Positions 1 through 12,542 of a DNA stretch of 64,000 nt are shown here, piece after piece. This DNA is from Watersipora subatra. Taxonomy: Eukaryota; Bryozoa; Gymnolaemata; Cheilostomatida; Watersiporidae. The notes beneath the pieces are model-generated. The model did no database searches and was not told the DNA's origin. It saw nothing but the letters and a program-made list of their open reading frames with translations. Position 1 is the first letter of the stretch. Each line of letters opens with the position of its first letter. The stretch spans positions 58,384,248 to 58,448,247 of the forward strand of contig NC_088711.1 in NCBI RefSeq assembly GCF_963576615.1. The letters are read 5' to 3'. The position numbers and the translations under genes are program-made.

Positions 1-832
1 AAAGATTTACTATGCCTTACTTTGCTGTGTTGTAGGTGCAAAATATGTGGAAATGTGATTACAAGCTCTTAAAAGCTAAAAAACGAACAGTTAATCGCAG
101 CCACACGAGACCGCCGTAGTTTGGAATCTCTTTCCAAAACGGCTCGAATGGGACGTAGTTGTACAAGATGGCTTCTGTTTACATTTTCACGCAACCTCAT
201 TCGTCAAAATATTTTCACAAATATACTTCACGCATTTAATAAAACCATGTCTATTGTTCTTACGCGTCTATTTTATTGTCATTGTAATGCTGTCACTTTC
301 AGCACTGATATCCTATAACCTTACTGTAAAAATTCGTTTAAATTTTCAACCTTAGCTCGAAGGAGTACATAACATTGTTTGATAAACATGATGAGCCTGT
401 TGGTCACCTGTGATAATCGAAAAATGCTGCAGAAATTATTCGTGAAGTATGGGTCACATGATCAGATTACGGCTATACGATTAGACCAAGCCGAAACAAA
501 ACTGTAAAGTAGTGAGCATTTATATTTGATACGGGGTCTTCGGTAAAACCCTAATTGTTGGTCATAAACTAGTGCTACAAAAAGTTTTATATTGATCCTT
601 TTATTGGCCTTTCAATTCACGTGAGAACATCACGTGACAAAACAATAACCAAATGTAATGACAACATCAGAAAAATAGACTGACTCCAATCTACGGCGGC
701 TTTTCGTTTTTGAGCTTTTAAGAGCTTGTAATCACATTTCCACATATTATGCACCTACAACACAACAGAGTAAAACATGGTGAATCTTTTGATACCAAAT
801 AGCTGTAATGCGAATTTCGTTGCAGGTCAACC
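1..832. mobile_element. MITE family A, copy 1 (left end outside window)
   Basis: Non-autonomous DNA transposon with long terminal inverted repeats. The left arm (about 1-120: the GTGTTGTAGGTGCAAAATATG stretch, then the TTACAAGCTCTTAAAAGC block) recurs in reverse complement at about 700-832. The right terminus reads TTTGATACCAAAT...TGCAGGTCAACC. The outermost left end (TTGCAACAAAATTCACATTA in the other copies) lies before base 1. This copy keeps the full internal segment (about 300-640) that copy 2 lacks. The short open frame at 121-318 lies inside the element and is not a gene. Confidence 0.85.
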
Positions 833-2217
833 TTTAACTTTACTATGCTCTCAAGCTAGAGGGATTCTGACAGAATGAGAAAGTTATGAGCTTAGATCGG
901 GATCTTTGTAATTTTTTTAAGCTTGAAGCACTCTGATAGGGGAGCAGAAAGTTGAGCGTTTTGCCAAAGTTTGAGAAGCCAAGAAAAGACTTCTTTTTAT
1001 CCAGAATTGCTGCTATCTAAGACCAAAGTCTGATCATCAATTTTGAAAACATCAATCTTGGTATTACTAAAAACTGCAATAGTTGTCAGTAGGTCCTTTG
1101 CACTTCCACACAATCTGTCTTTTCTAATCAATTCCATGACATCTCATTCTGTGAGTTGATGAACATAAAAATATTGACTTTTGCAGCCATACCTGAGTGG
1201 TATCAAGGTTGGTAGTTTAAAGTGTAGCATTAAAAACTTGTATGCTTTTAATTCCCTCTTTACTTTTATTATTTACTGAAACATTTTATTACTGACAATA
1301 TATTCTCACATGTCTGCAGGCTGTCAGCCATATTTATTGTTTTGCGATGCTATGTCAACTTTTTAGCACAATTGCTTCGATACTTCAGGGCTGACTTGTT
1401 TCTTTCATCAATTCTCTCAACGAATTCACTTTTCAAAATGCATTGTAAAAATTTTAGTAATTGAGTTTTTATCAATCTTTCTGGTCCAGTGTTGGTTTTT
1501 AGCTGTATTTTTACATAATTTCTATAGTGTATTATGATCAACCTTGTGTCATACACAGTTGCTCATATTTTAGCCCTTGGAGCTTGTCTGCCACCGTCCA
1601 TAGAGTTTCGGCAACCACGAAAATCTTGTCACTTGTTCTGTTTTAAACAATTTTACGAGTTCGCTGTCTTACTTGTTTTATCCACCGTGATAGCTTCATT
1701 ACCTGCCGGGAGTGGGGGTAGGGGTCTATAAATAAAGCTTATTTTTTAGAAAATGTTACAAAAGTAATTAATTGCTGAACCTTAATATTTGTTGAAAAGA
1801 TAGAGCTTTTTGAGGCGACTTTGGTGTAGGCATTCTGTATCATCTTGTCAGATACAATTCACCAACCATCAAGGTTCTTAAACTGCTATTCAAAGATGAC
1901 AGCCATGTGTTTGATCCCTTCAGAGATGTGTTCCCAGCGATCTCACCACCGCCACCCCCCATTGCGACTATAACAGAGTTTCTGCAATGATTATTGGCTG
2001 TCTCTATGTAGATTTTAATGTTGAGTGCCTCGCCTGGCACAGCTACGACCGAGGCCTTGCCTTATGCCAGTAATTTCCCTCTACGCGGTTGCTGATATTT
2101 TTGTTTTGTATCTGCTGTTTTGGTACCTCTCTGTACCAAGTGACGGGGAGTGTCTTAGTGTGAGTCTGCTCTATTGTTAATGTTTAAGTTCGAATAACAT
2201 TAAATTATCAAATAGAC

Positions 2218-2480
2218 TTGTGTACATTATAATAAAAAGCCATGCAATACAATGATAATACTATAATATATATTATATATATACACAGTATTGTATGATA
2301 TATATAATACCATATGATATAGTATAAAAAAATTGTAATTTCAAATAGTATATTTAATATGATATGATGTAATATACAATATACGATCTGATATAATACG
2401 AAATATGATATAGGTATGATATACTATAATATATAGGATATAATACATATATTACAATAGAATACATACCACAATATATT
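2218..2480. repeat. AT-rich degenerate tandem tract
   Basis: Nearly pure A/T sequence built from variants of ATATGATATAATA, with repeated TATATAATAC and GATATAATAC words. No coding potential. Probably a decayed microsatellite or minisatellite. Confidence 0.6.
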
Positions 2481-2993
2481 CAACATAAAACACAGATCCT
2501 TTTGTACACATTAGACAGGAAGGTGATAAGAATAACAATTGACCCGCTGCTGACGTGATGCAACCGTGATGCAACCGTGATGACCTCATCACATAGGTTT
2601 ATTTAAAGCGCAGCACATTCCTCTATCACTGATTAAGCTAATCTCATCAGAAGAGATATAAGCAATGTCTATGCTTTGACCACTGACTCCTCATTCATGC
2701 TTTCGCTTTAGTAAAAGTTTATTTTCTCTCTGGAGAGCTTTGAAAATGTATAATAGAAAAGTATAAAAATATGCTGTACTTTTTCGAAATGAAGCTGAAA
2801 TGAAAATGAAGCTGATACAAATACAGTAATTAAATTCCTGGTCAAATCTGCTCTATTACGATAGGGGTCAACAACCTACAGTATCACATGGCAGCTTCAT
2901 TCCCGTGACTTCATCTCATGGAAGAGCAGCATTTTACTGCGGCTTATAATTTTAATCACATTGTAAAAATTGTTTGTGCTTGCAAAGAGCTAA

Positions 2994-3060
2994 GCCTGGT
3001 TCATACTCTGCGCAAACAAAAAACTAATAAAATGTGTTTGTGAACAGAGATATGAAAGGC
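2994..3060 (+). mobile_element. Harbinger-like MITE terminus (fragment)
   Basis: TAAGCCTGGTTCATACTC closely resembles the terminus of the complete TAA-flanked element at 50,940-51,277 (AGCCTGGTTCCCATAT) and the end at about 60,365 (AAGGCTGGTTCACTC). I did not find a matching opposite end here, so this is annotated as a solo end or relic. Confidence 0.35.
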
Positions 3061-5656
3061 ATATGCACTTCCTGTCATATAAAGCTTTACTAATGTAAAC
3101 AGGAGATGTGCTAGACAGTGTTTCTATAGGCGATGTCACAATATGTTAACTGAATTACCGTGAATTTTAAAAGTATCAACCGTTTTAAAATATATTTATT
3201 TATAAACAATAATTGAGAAGATAACAATCTAACTTGTATTTTATTCCATATTATATAAACACTCAACAGATTGTATTAGCAGTTTAGTGACAGGATGCTA
3301 TCTGTGCAAAAGTACATCTGATAGTTTAATATAGCCTACCTACATGTACATGTTTGTGTAATTGAACAAGTAATTGTGTGCATACATGTACATCTGAACT
3401 GAGTGTATTCATTCCAGATGCGCTTTTGGCTAAACAATCAGTTTACCCAAAAAGATCTGATCAAAACTGCCATTGTAAGTTTGCCATCTCTACAATGTGA
3501 ATATAAGTTATGATTGGCAAAAAAGTTTCTGCTTCTTCAGATGACCTTCAACCCTGCGAATGTGTTATGAAACTTGTTGTTATACGTTGAGTCTAGAGTA
3601 ACCCTACTACTAGACATTTGAAAACCAATCTATCTAAGTGCTTCACCATTGTTACATTGTCCAATCGACATACATGTACATGTAGGCCACTAAGTGCTCC
3701 AGGCGAGAAGTAATCCTTTTCTGTAGTGATCATAAAGCTAGCTATCTGGCTCTGGTCCACAAGAGGGCAGCTTCATGTGAGGACAAAAATTGCTGTATGG
3801 AAGCTCTTTAGTTTACAAGACACTTTTGTTGAAGCCTGTGTACCATGTTTATTCATGGACGTGATTAAAATACCAATTTCAACAACCAAATGAAATAGTA
3901 AACATAGGCTAAATTATTGTCATAGAAAATGAACTAAAGCGTTACATCTAACATTTATAACCAAAATATCGTGATGTCCTACACACGGTTCACCTAAAAC
4001 AATATTATTGGTTTGTGCTTCCTATGATTTTTTTCATTAGTTGCTCAGCTAGGGATTTGCCGGCCAAGACTGCCATGAGCGAGACTCGTAATAATGTTTT
4101 CAACTTTAACTTTCTGAAGGCGTGTAATATGATTTAAGTTTAAACAGTGTCCAGAGTGCACCCAATTTATCCCACGACCAAACGAGCGAAGCGAATGTTT
4201 GAGAGTTTTTATGATAAATGCATGTGCACACAACTCATGAAAATTATTCATCAACAACGTTGCAAACCCTTGTTCCGAAATCTCATCAACAAATGTAACC
4301 ATTTTTCTGTGGAGTCGTTTAAGTATAATAACGATACAAAACACATAAAAACCTACATGTACATGTATTTAAATATATTACCAAGTCTTTGAAAAGTGTC
4401 GACAGTATCTTAAAACTTACCCATCTGAACGGATTATACACAAATAGACAGATTAATTTGGCCGAAAATCGTTATTAAAACTTGCTAAGCCTCACTTTTA
4501 TAAAAGTTAAGACCGGAAATTGAAACGCTGAGCGACAAAGAATAGAACGATTAAGTCGTGCGCATTTCACGAAAAAATAACGTGCACTTTTCACCAGTCT
4601 ATAGCATTGTCGAATTGCCGAAGGTTTCGGTAATTAACGTAGGAGTACTGAAATCGTTTCATTTTTGCCGATTTAAAATTAACTGACATTTCAGACACTT
4701 TTGAGTACTTTGGTATTCTAACTGATGTCCAACGCAGTGAAAGTAAAGGAAATGACGATGATATTTTTTTCTAACGATTCTTATGAGATTATTACAATAG
4801 TTAATTATAAGTTTGGATGACTACTGAAGTGTTATAGTCAGACTAACAACATCGATAATGGGCAATATTTTACTGTTATTATTTTTTCTAAATAGTTTTG
4901 TTAAATAGATTTTAAAAAAATCTATATAAATATCATGACTTCTTGATATTGTTAGCTATGACGTTTTGAAATGTAAACAAAATTGTGCATTGGTTTTCTA
5001 TTATTACTGTATTACTATATTAATAATATTGGTTATTCTAATAATATCAGTGCATTTTACTTCTAATATTGGCCAATATTGCATTTCTCTTATTGCAGGG
5101 AGAGAGATATAAACATATAATATTTTCCTTTCATTATTGCTGTTTGTTGTATATAATAACACCTACACCCAGTACATTACAGCTACCATTGCAGTTATCC
5201 TATTGCACTACAGTGCCATTTGACTGCTAATATTGCATTTCTCAACCATCAGTACCCTTTCTTTTTTCCAATATCGCTTTGGCCGTGGGCTGTATGACAG
5301 AGGAATTTCTAGTTTATAATATTTTAAATAAATTAACTTGGTGTGAAGCATTGATATTTGTACACAAAATGACTCTTAGCCTGTGCTCACTGCACTTTAC
5401 AAGCCTACAGTAAAACATGAAACAATTTCTCAGAAAGATTGGCTATACTGCCATAAATGATGAGTTTCGAGACAATGATTAATTTTTATAATAATCGATA
5501 GCCTGCCATATAGCTGAAATGACATGCTCTGCAGGTGCTTATACTCATACAGAGCTACTTTAAATACTACAAAATGACAGAACCAGCAGGTAGTTTTTAT
5601 ATGTATAATTAATGTATTGGTATATCTTTGCTCTTTTATATTATTTCTAAACAGCA

Positions 5657-5737
5657 GGCTTGCCGAGTGTAACTATACAATAGCAGAGCTAATCAGCGGG
5701 CTTGCCGAGTGTAACTATACAATAGCAGAGCTAATCA
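5657..5737. repeat. 42-bp direct tandem duplication (about 2 copies)
   Basis: The segment GGCTTGCCGAGTGTAACTAT...GCAGAGCTAATCAG occurs twice head-to-tail with no visible divergence over about 39 bases, implying a recent local duplication. Non-coding. Confidence 0.85.
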
Positions 5738-7027
5738 GGGGACCAGTATGGCTCCAGTTGCTGAGAGTTAATATTACTTCAGCTTGACAAGAAATAATAG
5801 ACATGCGGAGGGCTAAACCCTCAAGGTCATTGGTGAACTTAATCCCATATCCTTTCAACTAATCTATGTTCTGACAGGCAGCAGTTGAAAGGTTCAAAGG
5901 TTCAAAGGTCACTGTTGAATGATTAAAGTGGCCAATGCCTTGATCAATCATTCAAAGAGAAAGATTGGTTAAAAGTTTATTTTAGTTTTATAATGAAATA
6001 TTGCAAAATAATTAACAACAAAACATAGGTTTGTTTGTTTTTTGTTTAGCAATAAAAATGCAATTTGGAATCTTTGAGGTTTGTTGACATGTGTGAACTT
6101 TTTTAGACAAAAGTAAATTTTGCCTTTTGCCAATATTATGACTGGTGTGACAGGTGATGACAGGTGTGCTCCAAGTTCAATTTTGTTGTCGATTTGCCTT
6201 TCCATGCTACATGTGCCTCAACAACACTAATGTAAAATTTATAAATGTCGAACATCTTTAGTTTCAGTTGGATGTACTTTTTAAAAGCTGGTAGTATTTA
6301 TAGTTATGGTACCTACGTACTGTTGACAGTTGCAAAATAACATAATCAAACTCAAGCTATGTTTGTAAGCCAGTACAACGGAAGTCGAATTGAATAAATC
6401 AATACGACACGCCGTGATTGTAAATGAAGTACGCTCATTGGCAACAAAATACGTCAGCAGGTTGATCCAATAGCTCAAGCCGCAAACTAGAGTCTATCAA
6501 AATATTAGAAGCATGCAAAAAACCATAGATGAGTATTTGATATTTTTTATCTTTCGTTAACCAAATTTAGGACAGCATATAATACATGTGTTCATAGTTG
6601 AGCTGAAAATATGCAGATAATAATAACAATGTTGGTGTATGAGGAGGCATGCTTATACAAAGTAAATTGAAGAGGTGTATGTTAATCATTCACCAGACAC
6701 AAAATATGCCATAAAAATATGCTTTTTATTTTTATAGATTTAAATCTAACTTTTCATGTAAAAAGTAGTTATGTAGACCCAAAATATGGGAGGTAGTAGA
6801 CTACACAGGTACAAAACAGCATAACATAGCAGCTAGCAGACAGACCATGCAAGTAAAAAATAAGTCAGACAACACAGATCAGTATAATAAAAACAATTCT
6901 CTTGTAATATTTTTTTATTATTTACCAGGCAGTATATATAATATATACTAGTACACTGACAGTCCGTGTGCCGTCAGAGATCCTCATGTGTAATAAGAAT
7001 GTGCACAGTTATTCTTATATGTAAAAA

Positions 7028-7100
7028 GGTGATTGAGTGACACAGTGGTAGCTTCGAGTGCTTTTTAACCAGAATATCCGGTTTTGAATCTGGCACAATA
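7028..7100 (+). mobile_element. tRNA-derived SINE-like head
   Basis: A tRNA-like A box (ACAGTGGTAGCTTCGAGTGC) is followed about 20 bases later by a B box (CCGGTTTTGAATC). The acceptor and anticodon stems do not fold into a canonical tRNA, so this is read as a SINE head or tRNA relic rather than a tRNA gene. Confidence 0.45.
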
Positions 7101-9432
7101 CCTTTTTCCTAAGGCTCTTAGCGTGGTGACGGAAAGATGTCATGGTTCCTTATTATAGTATAGCTTATACAGATATAAGCTATACAGATATAAGCCTATT
7201 GCTGATAAGTAATTCGGCCATATTGCACAACAATAAAGCTTACAAATTAAGCATTTTATTAGGGAAAATCTTGGTTGATCAAAAGGGTAACAAGTGTCCA
7301 AGATGAAAATGCATACGTCAAATTACACATTCTTACAACTAAACCTATTTTGTTGTCTAAAAGTATATTTTTCGTACTGCTACTAGCATTTGGCTTACAA
7401 TTCCCTTAGAGTTTAGAAGATAGACTCAGGCTAACTATAAATCTCTCGTCTTGAAACTAACTCGGCCTGGCAGTTATTCTGTCTAATAGAATTAGACATA
7501 TTCTCTGTCAGCAGTTCAACGCATTATTTATGTTGGATGCAAATGGTTACTGGCGCCTAGCCAACAATTTATAACAAGTTATGAGTTATATTTACCAAGT
7601 GAGCTGTGTCGCTCAACATTTCTCCGACGCGAAGACATATTGATAGAAATCCTACACAAAACACCTTTATTATATTTTAGGAGTTATTCTCCCATGTCTA
7701 CATGAATATATGAATGACTCTAGTTAATTTATCTTTGTTACTAATGTATTGTTTACTTGTGATAATATATTAATTTTATCAAAAAAAAACTTTTATTCCG
7801 GTGTCATCTTTACTTGTGAAGAAACCACAAAGTTTTGCTTATTTTTCACCACTGTCGGTTAATAGGGTATATGGTAAGAAAGTAAAGTTAGAAAGTAATT
7901 TAAATACTCGATAAACAAAGAAATGATGTGCTTTTTATGAACTAACAAGTTTGTCATATTCTGGCTTCAAATAAGCTAAAGGCTCTCAAGAAAAATTGAG
8001 TAATCAATTTTTAATATCTTTTTAGATAATAATTTAGGAAATAATAAAAAATAGTAACATTTAATAAATGTAACAGTAATTTGATCAAGTATTATTGCAA
8101 AGACAAGTCATCATCTATCACCATATGTAAAAAAGGAAAAAGGTCATGCTCTAGAGGATTATTGGGTCTCAAATTACGAAGCGATCTAGTTTTCCGCACT
8201 GGTATAACATTTCATTTGTAAAGCTGACCCGCTATATAGCAGTTGTAACATGAGCTGAGAAAAAGCAGATTTTCAAGAACCCTCCACATTGTTTTCATGC
8301 AAAATTAGCAAACAATGAAAAACCTTGAAGCCTGTTTGCTAGACATTCCAGCCAAATTGAGTATGATCAATTTAAATAAAACATCTAATCAATATCTGAC
8401 ATCCACAGATGCTGCTGAAAATAATAAATGTCAATCTAGTAAAAATTAATCTCGCAAAGAAGATCGATGTGGTATTCATGATTAGTACCCAGATTGACCT
8501 TGACATGCTATACAACTTTTTCATAAACCTAAAGGTGAGGTACTACTAGAATTAGGAATAAAAATACTAGAAAAATTTATTCAAACAAAATTCATGTTGT
8601 ACAGGAAAACATTACTGGCATCTTTTATGGTAAAACTTAAAAAAGTCCTACATAATCTGTGTTTCATCTATTGTATTACCTGTTTATCTATATACATATT
8701 TCTCAATGTTGATCGACTGTCGTTGTATATGTCCATCTATAACTATTAAAATCTTAGAGTGAAGAATCCGTAAAGCAGAATATTTGATCTCAGTAACTCC
8801 AGTTCGCCAGTTCGACACCTTACAACCTAAACCTCATGAGCTTGATAGGATCACCAGGCAATATATGTCGCTATATGGGAGCAAATAGGCTCACGCTTTC
8901 GGGCACGACGCAAAGTCATGGTGTAGCGTCATTAGGTAGCTCTTATTAGTAAGCTTATTCAAATTATCCATTGGCAATGTGCTAGGCTAATAACAAGTGG
9001 CAGGCAACTCTCATTACCTCTCATTGTTTATAAGCTGATTTTTAATACCCGAGCATCGCCGGATAGCACAGCTAGTTTACTATATAACTGTAAAAGATAT
9101 ACATGATCACAAGACTATTTATTTCACCTAACTAACATCGTCATCATTTGACTGCAGCATGACGACAGCTGCCATTGCCTGACTCGGCCATTTGCTCTGC
9201 TTCATGAAATAGCTTGCTATATTTGATCAACATAGTTGATAAAGAGAAGATTTTAGGCAACCATAGAGACATCATAGAGACACCATCATAGAGTCATCAC
9301 TGTCATCATAGAGACACAGGGTGAAACTTTTTTGGGTGGCAGGTAGCTACGCAGTGTCAAAAGCCTCAACTAGCCACAGTAATATATTATTTTACCTGTT
9401 TTGGCATCGCTGATGTTTTTGGTATTTTTTAA

Positions 9433-10103
9433 AAATTGACATGCAACAAAATTCACATTACAGTTATTTGGTATCAAATGGTTCACCATGTCTTACTCTG
9501 TTGTGTTGTAGGTGCAAAATATGTGAAAATGTGATTACAAGCTCTTAAAAGCTCAAAAACGAACAGTTGATCGCAGCCATCCCGAAAACACCGTAGGTTA
9601 GAATCCCTCTCTAAAACGGCTCAAGTGGGACGTAGTTGAACACAATGTGCTTCTGTTTACACTTTTATAACACCTCATTCGTCGAAATATTTATACTAAT
9701 ATAGTTCATGCATTCAATAAAACCATGTCTATTGTCCTTACGCGTCTATTTCATTATCATTGTGATGATGTCACTTTGTTACGTGCTTTTTGGTAAAACC
9801 CATAGTGTTTGTCATAAACTAGTGCTACGAAACGTTTTATATTAAGCCTATTATTGGCCTTTCATTTCACATGATAACAGCATGTGTCAAAACAATAACC
9901 ACGCCGAGTTAAGTACGTCATCAAAATAAAGGGATTCTAAACTACAGCGTTTTCGTGATGGCTGCAATTTACTGTTCGTTTTTGAGCTTTTAAGAGCTTG
10001 TAATCACATTTCCACATCTTTTGCACCTACAACACAACAGAGTAAGACACGGTGAGCCTTTTGATACCAAATAACTGTAATGTGAATTTTGTTGCAAGTC
10101 AGC
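9433..10103. mobile_element. MITE family A, copy 2 (internally deleted, both ends present)
   Basis: Long terminal inverted repeats: left TTGACATGCAACAAAATTC...TTTGGTATCAAA, right TTTGATACCAAATAACTG...TTGCAAGTCAGCC. The arms also share the GTGTTGTAGGTGCAAAATATG and TACAAGCTCTTAAAAGC blocks, giving arms of roughly 170 bp. Compared with copy 1 the centre lacks about 250 bp (the TGCTGCAGAAATT...CACATGATCAGATTA part), so the family has full and deleted forms. No transposase. It ends about 290 bp upstream of the K2P exon. Confidence 0.88.
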
Positions 10104-10392
10104 CTTTAAGCAAAAATTGAACCAAACCAACAAATAAACAAACAACTGCTAATAGAGAAATATGGTTATCCCTTGTAAAAATTAAAAAGAGCCAACAAGG
10201 CCTGCTCTACAATATTTGCATTTCCAATATTGTCTGTTCTGATCAAGAAGCCTATGAGTCGTGCACAAAAGATGAAACAGTGCCTTTTTTACTGTATGTA
10301 AAAACACAGTATAATTGCTATGCACTTAAACAATAGCTTGGTCCACTACATCACCTCGCATGGATATTAAACATTGTCTTGTATCTGTGTAG

Positions 10393-11402
10393 GTTACGGC
10401 CACAGCACACCAAAGACACTAGGAGGCAAGCTGTTTTGCATCTGTTACGCCACCATCGGAATTCCTCTCAACATCGTTATGTTTCAAAGCATCGGTGAAA
10501 GATTTAACATCCTGTTAGCTTACCTCATAGGAGCTGCCAAACGCTGCCTCCATCTCCGTAACACCAAAGTTGGTGAGTTTGAGTCGGCCATAGTAGGCGG
10601 AGTTTTATGTGGCGTCGTACTAACGGGAGGAGCCGCAGCATTCCAAAAACTTGAGCAGTGGAGTTATGTGGAATCGTTTTACTTTTGTTTCATAACTATG
10701 TCAACTATAGGGTTCGGAGATTACGTCGCGCTGCAAAATGATACGACAGAGGCTCTCCAGACTCAACCCGGTTATGTCGCTTTTTGTATAATCTATATTC
10801 TTTGTGGATTGACGGTGTTTGCTGCTGCCCTGAACAAAATGGTGCTCGGACTACTTACAATGAATACTGCAGACGAGAGGAAGGATGAACTGCAAGCGCA
10901 GGAAGATGCTATGCGAAACCCGACACTAGATGGTGATATCCTCATAACTAATAGCAATTATCTCCACAACGCAGAAATGTCGACCAGTCATATTGAACTA
11001 GAGCAGTTTTCTGTAGGAACTAACAGAATGCAAGACAGAAAGTATTCCTCGACTTTGACTCGCAAGTCGAATGGAATAGATAAAGACTGCTTACAGGACC
11101 TGAAGTCGACCTACTTAAAACCTGCCATCAACAGAAGGAAATTGCACAATCGGCTCAAATTAGCCAACTTGAGATATTCCGCAAAACATAAGCCATGCCA
11201 ATCAATTAGCCATTTGCTGCCCGCCCAATCGCTGCAACACAGACAGTCTATGCAGACAGGCTTTACACCATTGCTTGCCAAAAGAAATCAGCTGTCCTTT
11301 TTGTCAATAAATGGTGAACAGCAAACGAGCCGACCTATAGGCGAATCTAGTGAGTTGCATGTCAACAGTAGAAGAGAGAATGCCGTAGCAGACTCCTTGT
11401 GA
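10393..11402 (+). CDS. KCNK: TASK-like two-pore-domain K+ channel, last coding exon
   Basis: A K2P potassium leak channel of the TASK (KCNK3/KCNK9) type at the plasma membrane; 5' exon(s) not found. The exon opens after TATCTGTGTAG and its first bases complete the first glycine of the pore-1 filter (GYG). TASK genes are known to carry an intron at this point. In order: pore 1 with the TASK pH-sensor histidine (GYGHSTPKT); M2 (LFCICYATIGIPLNIVMFQS); M3 (AIVGGVLCGVVLTGGAAAF); pore 2 with TIGFGD and the TASK-typical DYVALQ; M4 (FCIIYILCGLTVFAAAL); then LTMNTADERKD, which resembles the TASK LTMNSEDERRD. The cytoplasmic tail is about 165 residues, basic and serine-rich, and ends ENAVADSL. The usual C-terminal 14-3-3 motif (RRKSV-like) is absent. 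The M4-end motif VLRF(M/L)T reads VLGLLT. Stop is TGA at 11,400. The ATG at 10,374 is intronic. Family call is firm; orthology to a given KCNK is not. Confidence 0.93.
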
Positions 11403-11579
11403 GCACAGTGTATATGCAAGCAACCTCATGCCATCAATATTTATGTCTTTCTATGCTTATCTGCTATGATTCATGGACTGGAATGAATGCTTCTATGGAT
11501 TTTCATTCAATTTTGAAAAATATTTTATGAATGTTATTTGTAGAATAAGGCGCTGCATGTTGCCTTGCAACAATAACAA

Positions 11580-11585
11580 ATTAAA
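11580..11585 (+). terminator. Probable poly(A) signal of the K2P channel gene
   Basis: ATTAAA, the common variant of AATAAA, lies 178 bases after the channel's stop codon and before the 3' end of the opposing receptor gene. No cDNA evidence. Confidence 0.4.
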
Positions 11586-11822
11586 GAGATGACAACTCTT
11601 ATATCTATATTCTCATGAATTACTTCCAAGACTAACAGGTAGCAGTAGCTTAAAAACTTGAAAAAATATTATAAAAAGCAACATCTAACATAAACATTCA
11701 AAAAATATAACATTGCACCTGACTATTTTTTAAAACAACTAGATTTTCACCAATATAAGTAGAGATAATCTGGCTTATAGATGGACAGCAACAGCCGCAG
11801 ACCATTTGTGATGCCAAAACCA

Positions 11823-12542
11823 CTAGATTATCAAAGTATGACCTTTATCATTGACATAAACGTTTGTTGTTGCTAAGGATTGTCTTCTGCGCTGTTTTTT
11901 TGGTTTCGGCTTACTTCCTGTGGCAGCAGACCAAGGATATAACTGATCATTTCCTAAAGCAACCGACAATCTTGACTTATCACTTGGCCGCCTTGGTAAC
12001 GACCAGCTTTTACTATTATTTAGACACGAGCTTATATAGGACAAAGCATCTATATCATCTCCTAGCTGGTAAGTGTCTGCTATGGAGGATAACAGCTCCA
12101 TATCATTGAGATAGATGTTTTCGCTGTTGGCTAAGACTGGACTAGAAATTCTTTCTGCAGAATGCAGTTGCTCTTCACCAACAACATGCTGTTCGGCGCG
12201 TTCAACGCTTGGCTCTATGTCAATCGGTTCAGCATGAGAAATTGTCACGATGGGTAGAACACGTGATGTAATGTCACGATCAGAGAGATGATGCTGGTAA
12301 ACCGTCGGTGATTCTACTGTTTGGCTAAAGCTTATATCATTAGGAGCATTTGGAGAGCCTTTTGCTGCTCTCATAGAGTGGTTGCTGCCAGGTGACATGA
12401 AACAAGGTAGCACGCAGCAGAAGGAACTAGATGCCCTTGTCGGTGGCGAGACAGTTGATGTGAAGGAATAGTTTTGACTACCGCTGTCGCTGGAAGTTGA
12501 ACCTGGCACCTTTTTCTTCAGTTGAGTCACTAGTACTTCTCT
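11823..12542 (-). CDS. Class C GPCR, last exon (end of coiled coil, cytoplasmic tail)
   Basis: Acceptor CCATAG; 239 residues then TAG. It opens REVLVTQLKKK, continuing the coiled-coil heptads of the preceding exon in phase 0. About 40 residues in, the cysteine-rich SSFCCVLPCF could be palmitoylated (inference). Later come SLPRRPSDKSRLS and KPKPKKQRRRQSL, which look like basophilic-kinase sites. The C-terminus TLII could be a class II PDZ ligand. The rest is low-complexity and probably disordered. Confidence 0.85.
   Translation of the reverse strand, partial: REVLVTQLKKKVPGSTSSDSGSQNYSFTSTVSPPTRASSSFCCVLPCFMSPGSNHSMRAAKGSPNAPNDISFSQTVESPTVYQHHLSDRDITSRVLPIVTISHAEPIDIEPSVERAEQHVVGEEQLHSAERISSPVLANSENIYLNDMELLSSIADTYQLGDDIDALSYISSCLNNSKSWSLPRRPSDKSRLSVALGNDQLYPWSAATGSKPKPKKQRRRQSLATTNVYVNDKGHTLII

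Larger units (their letters stand above)
833..9432. other. Gene-poor region, no coding exon recognised
   Basis: About 8.6 kb upstream of the K2P channel exon. Open frames here are short (99 residues or fewer), low in complexity and match no family I recognise. It holds an AT-rich tract, a 42-bp tandem duplication, a tRNA-like SINE piece and one Harbinger-like terminus near 2,994. The missing 5' exon(s) of the channel (M1 and first half of the pore loop) could be hidden here or lie left of the window; I could not find them. Confidence 0.5.

Noticed and set aside
10374..10392. ATG at 10,374 as the K2P start codon
   Set aside because: A start here would omit M1 and half the pore. An AG acceptor at 10,391 sits exactly at the known TASK intron position.
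11864..12109. 81-residue plus frame (LLLRIVFCAVFLV...)
   Set aside because: Antisense of the receptor's tail exon, which has splice and family-level support.
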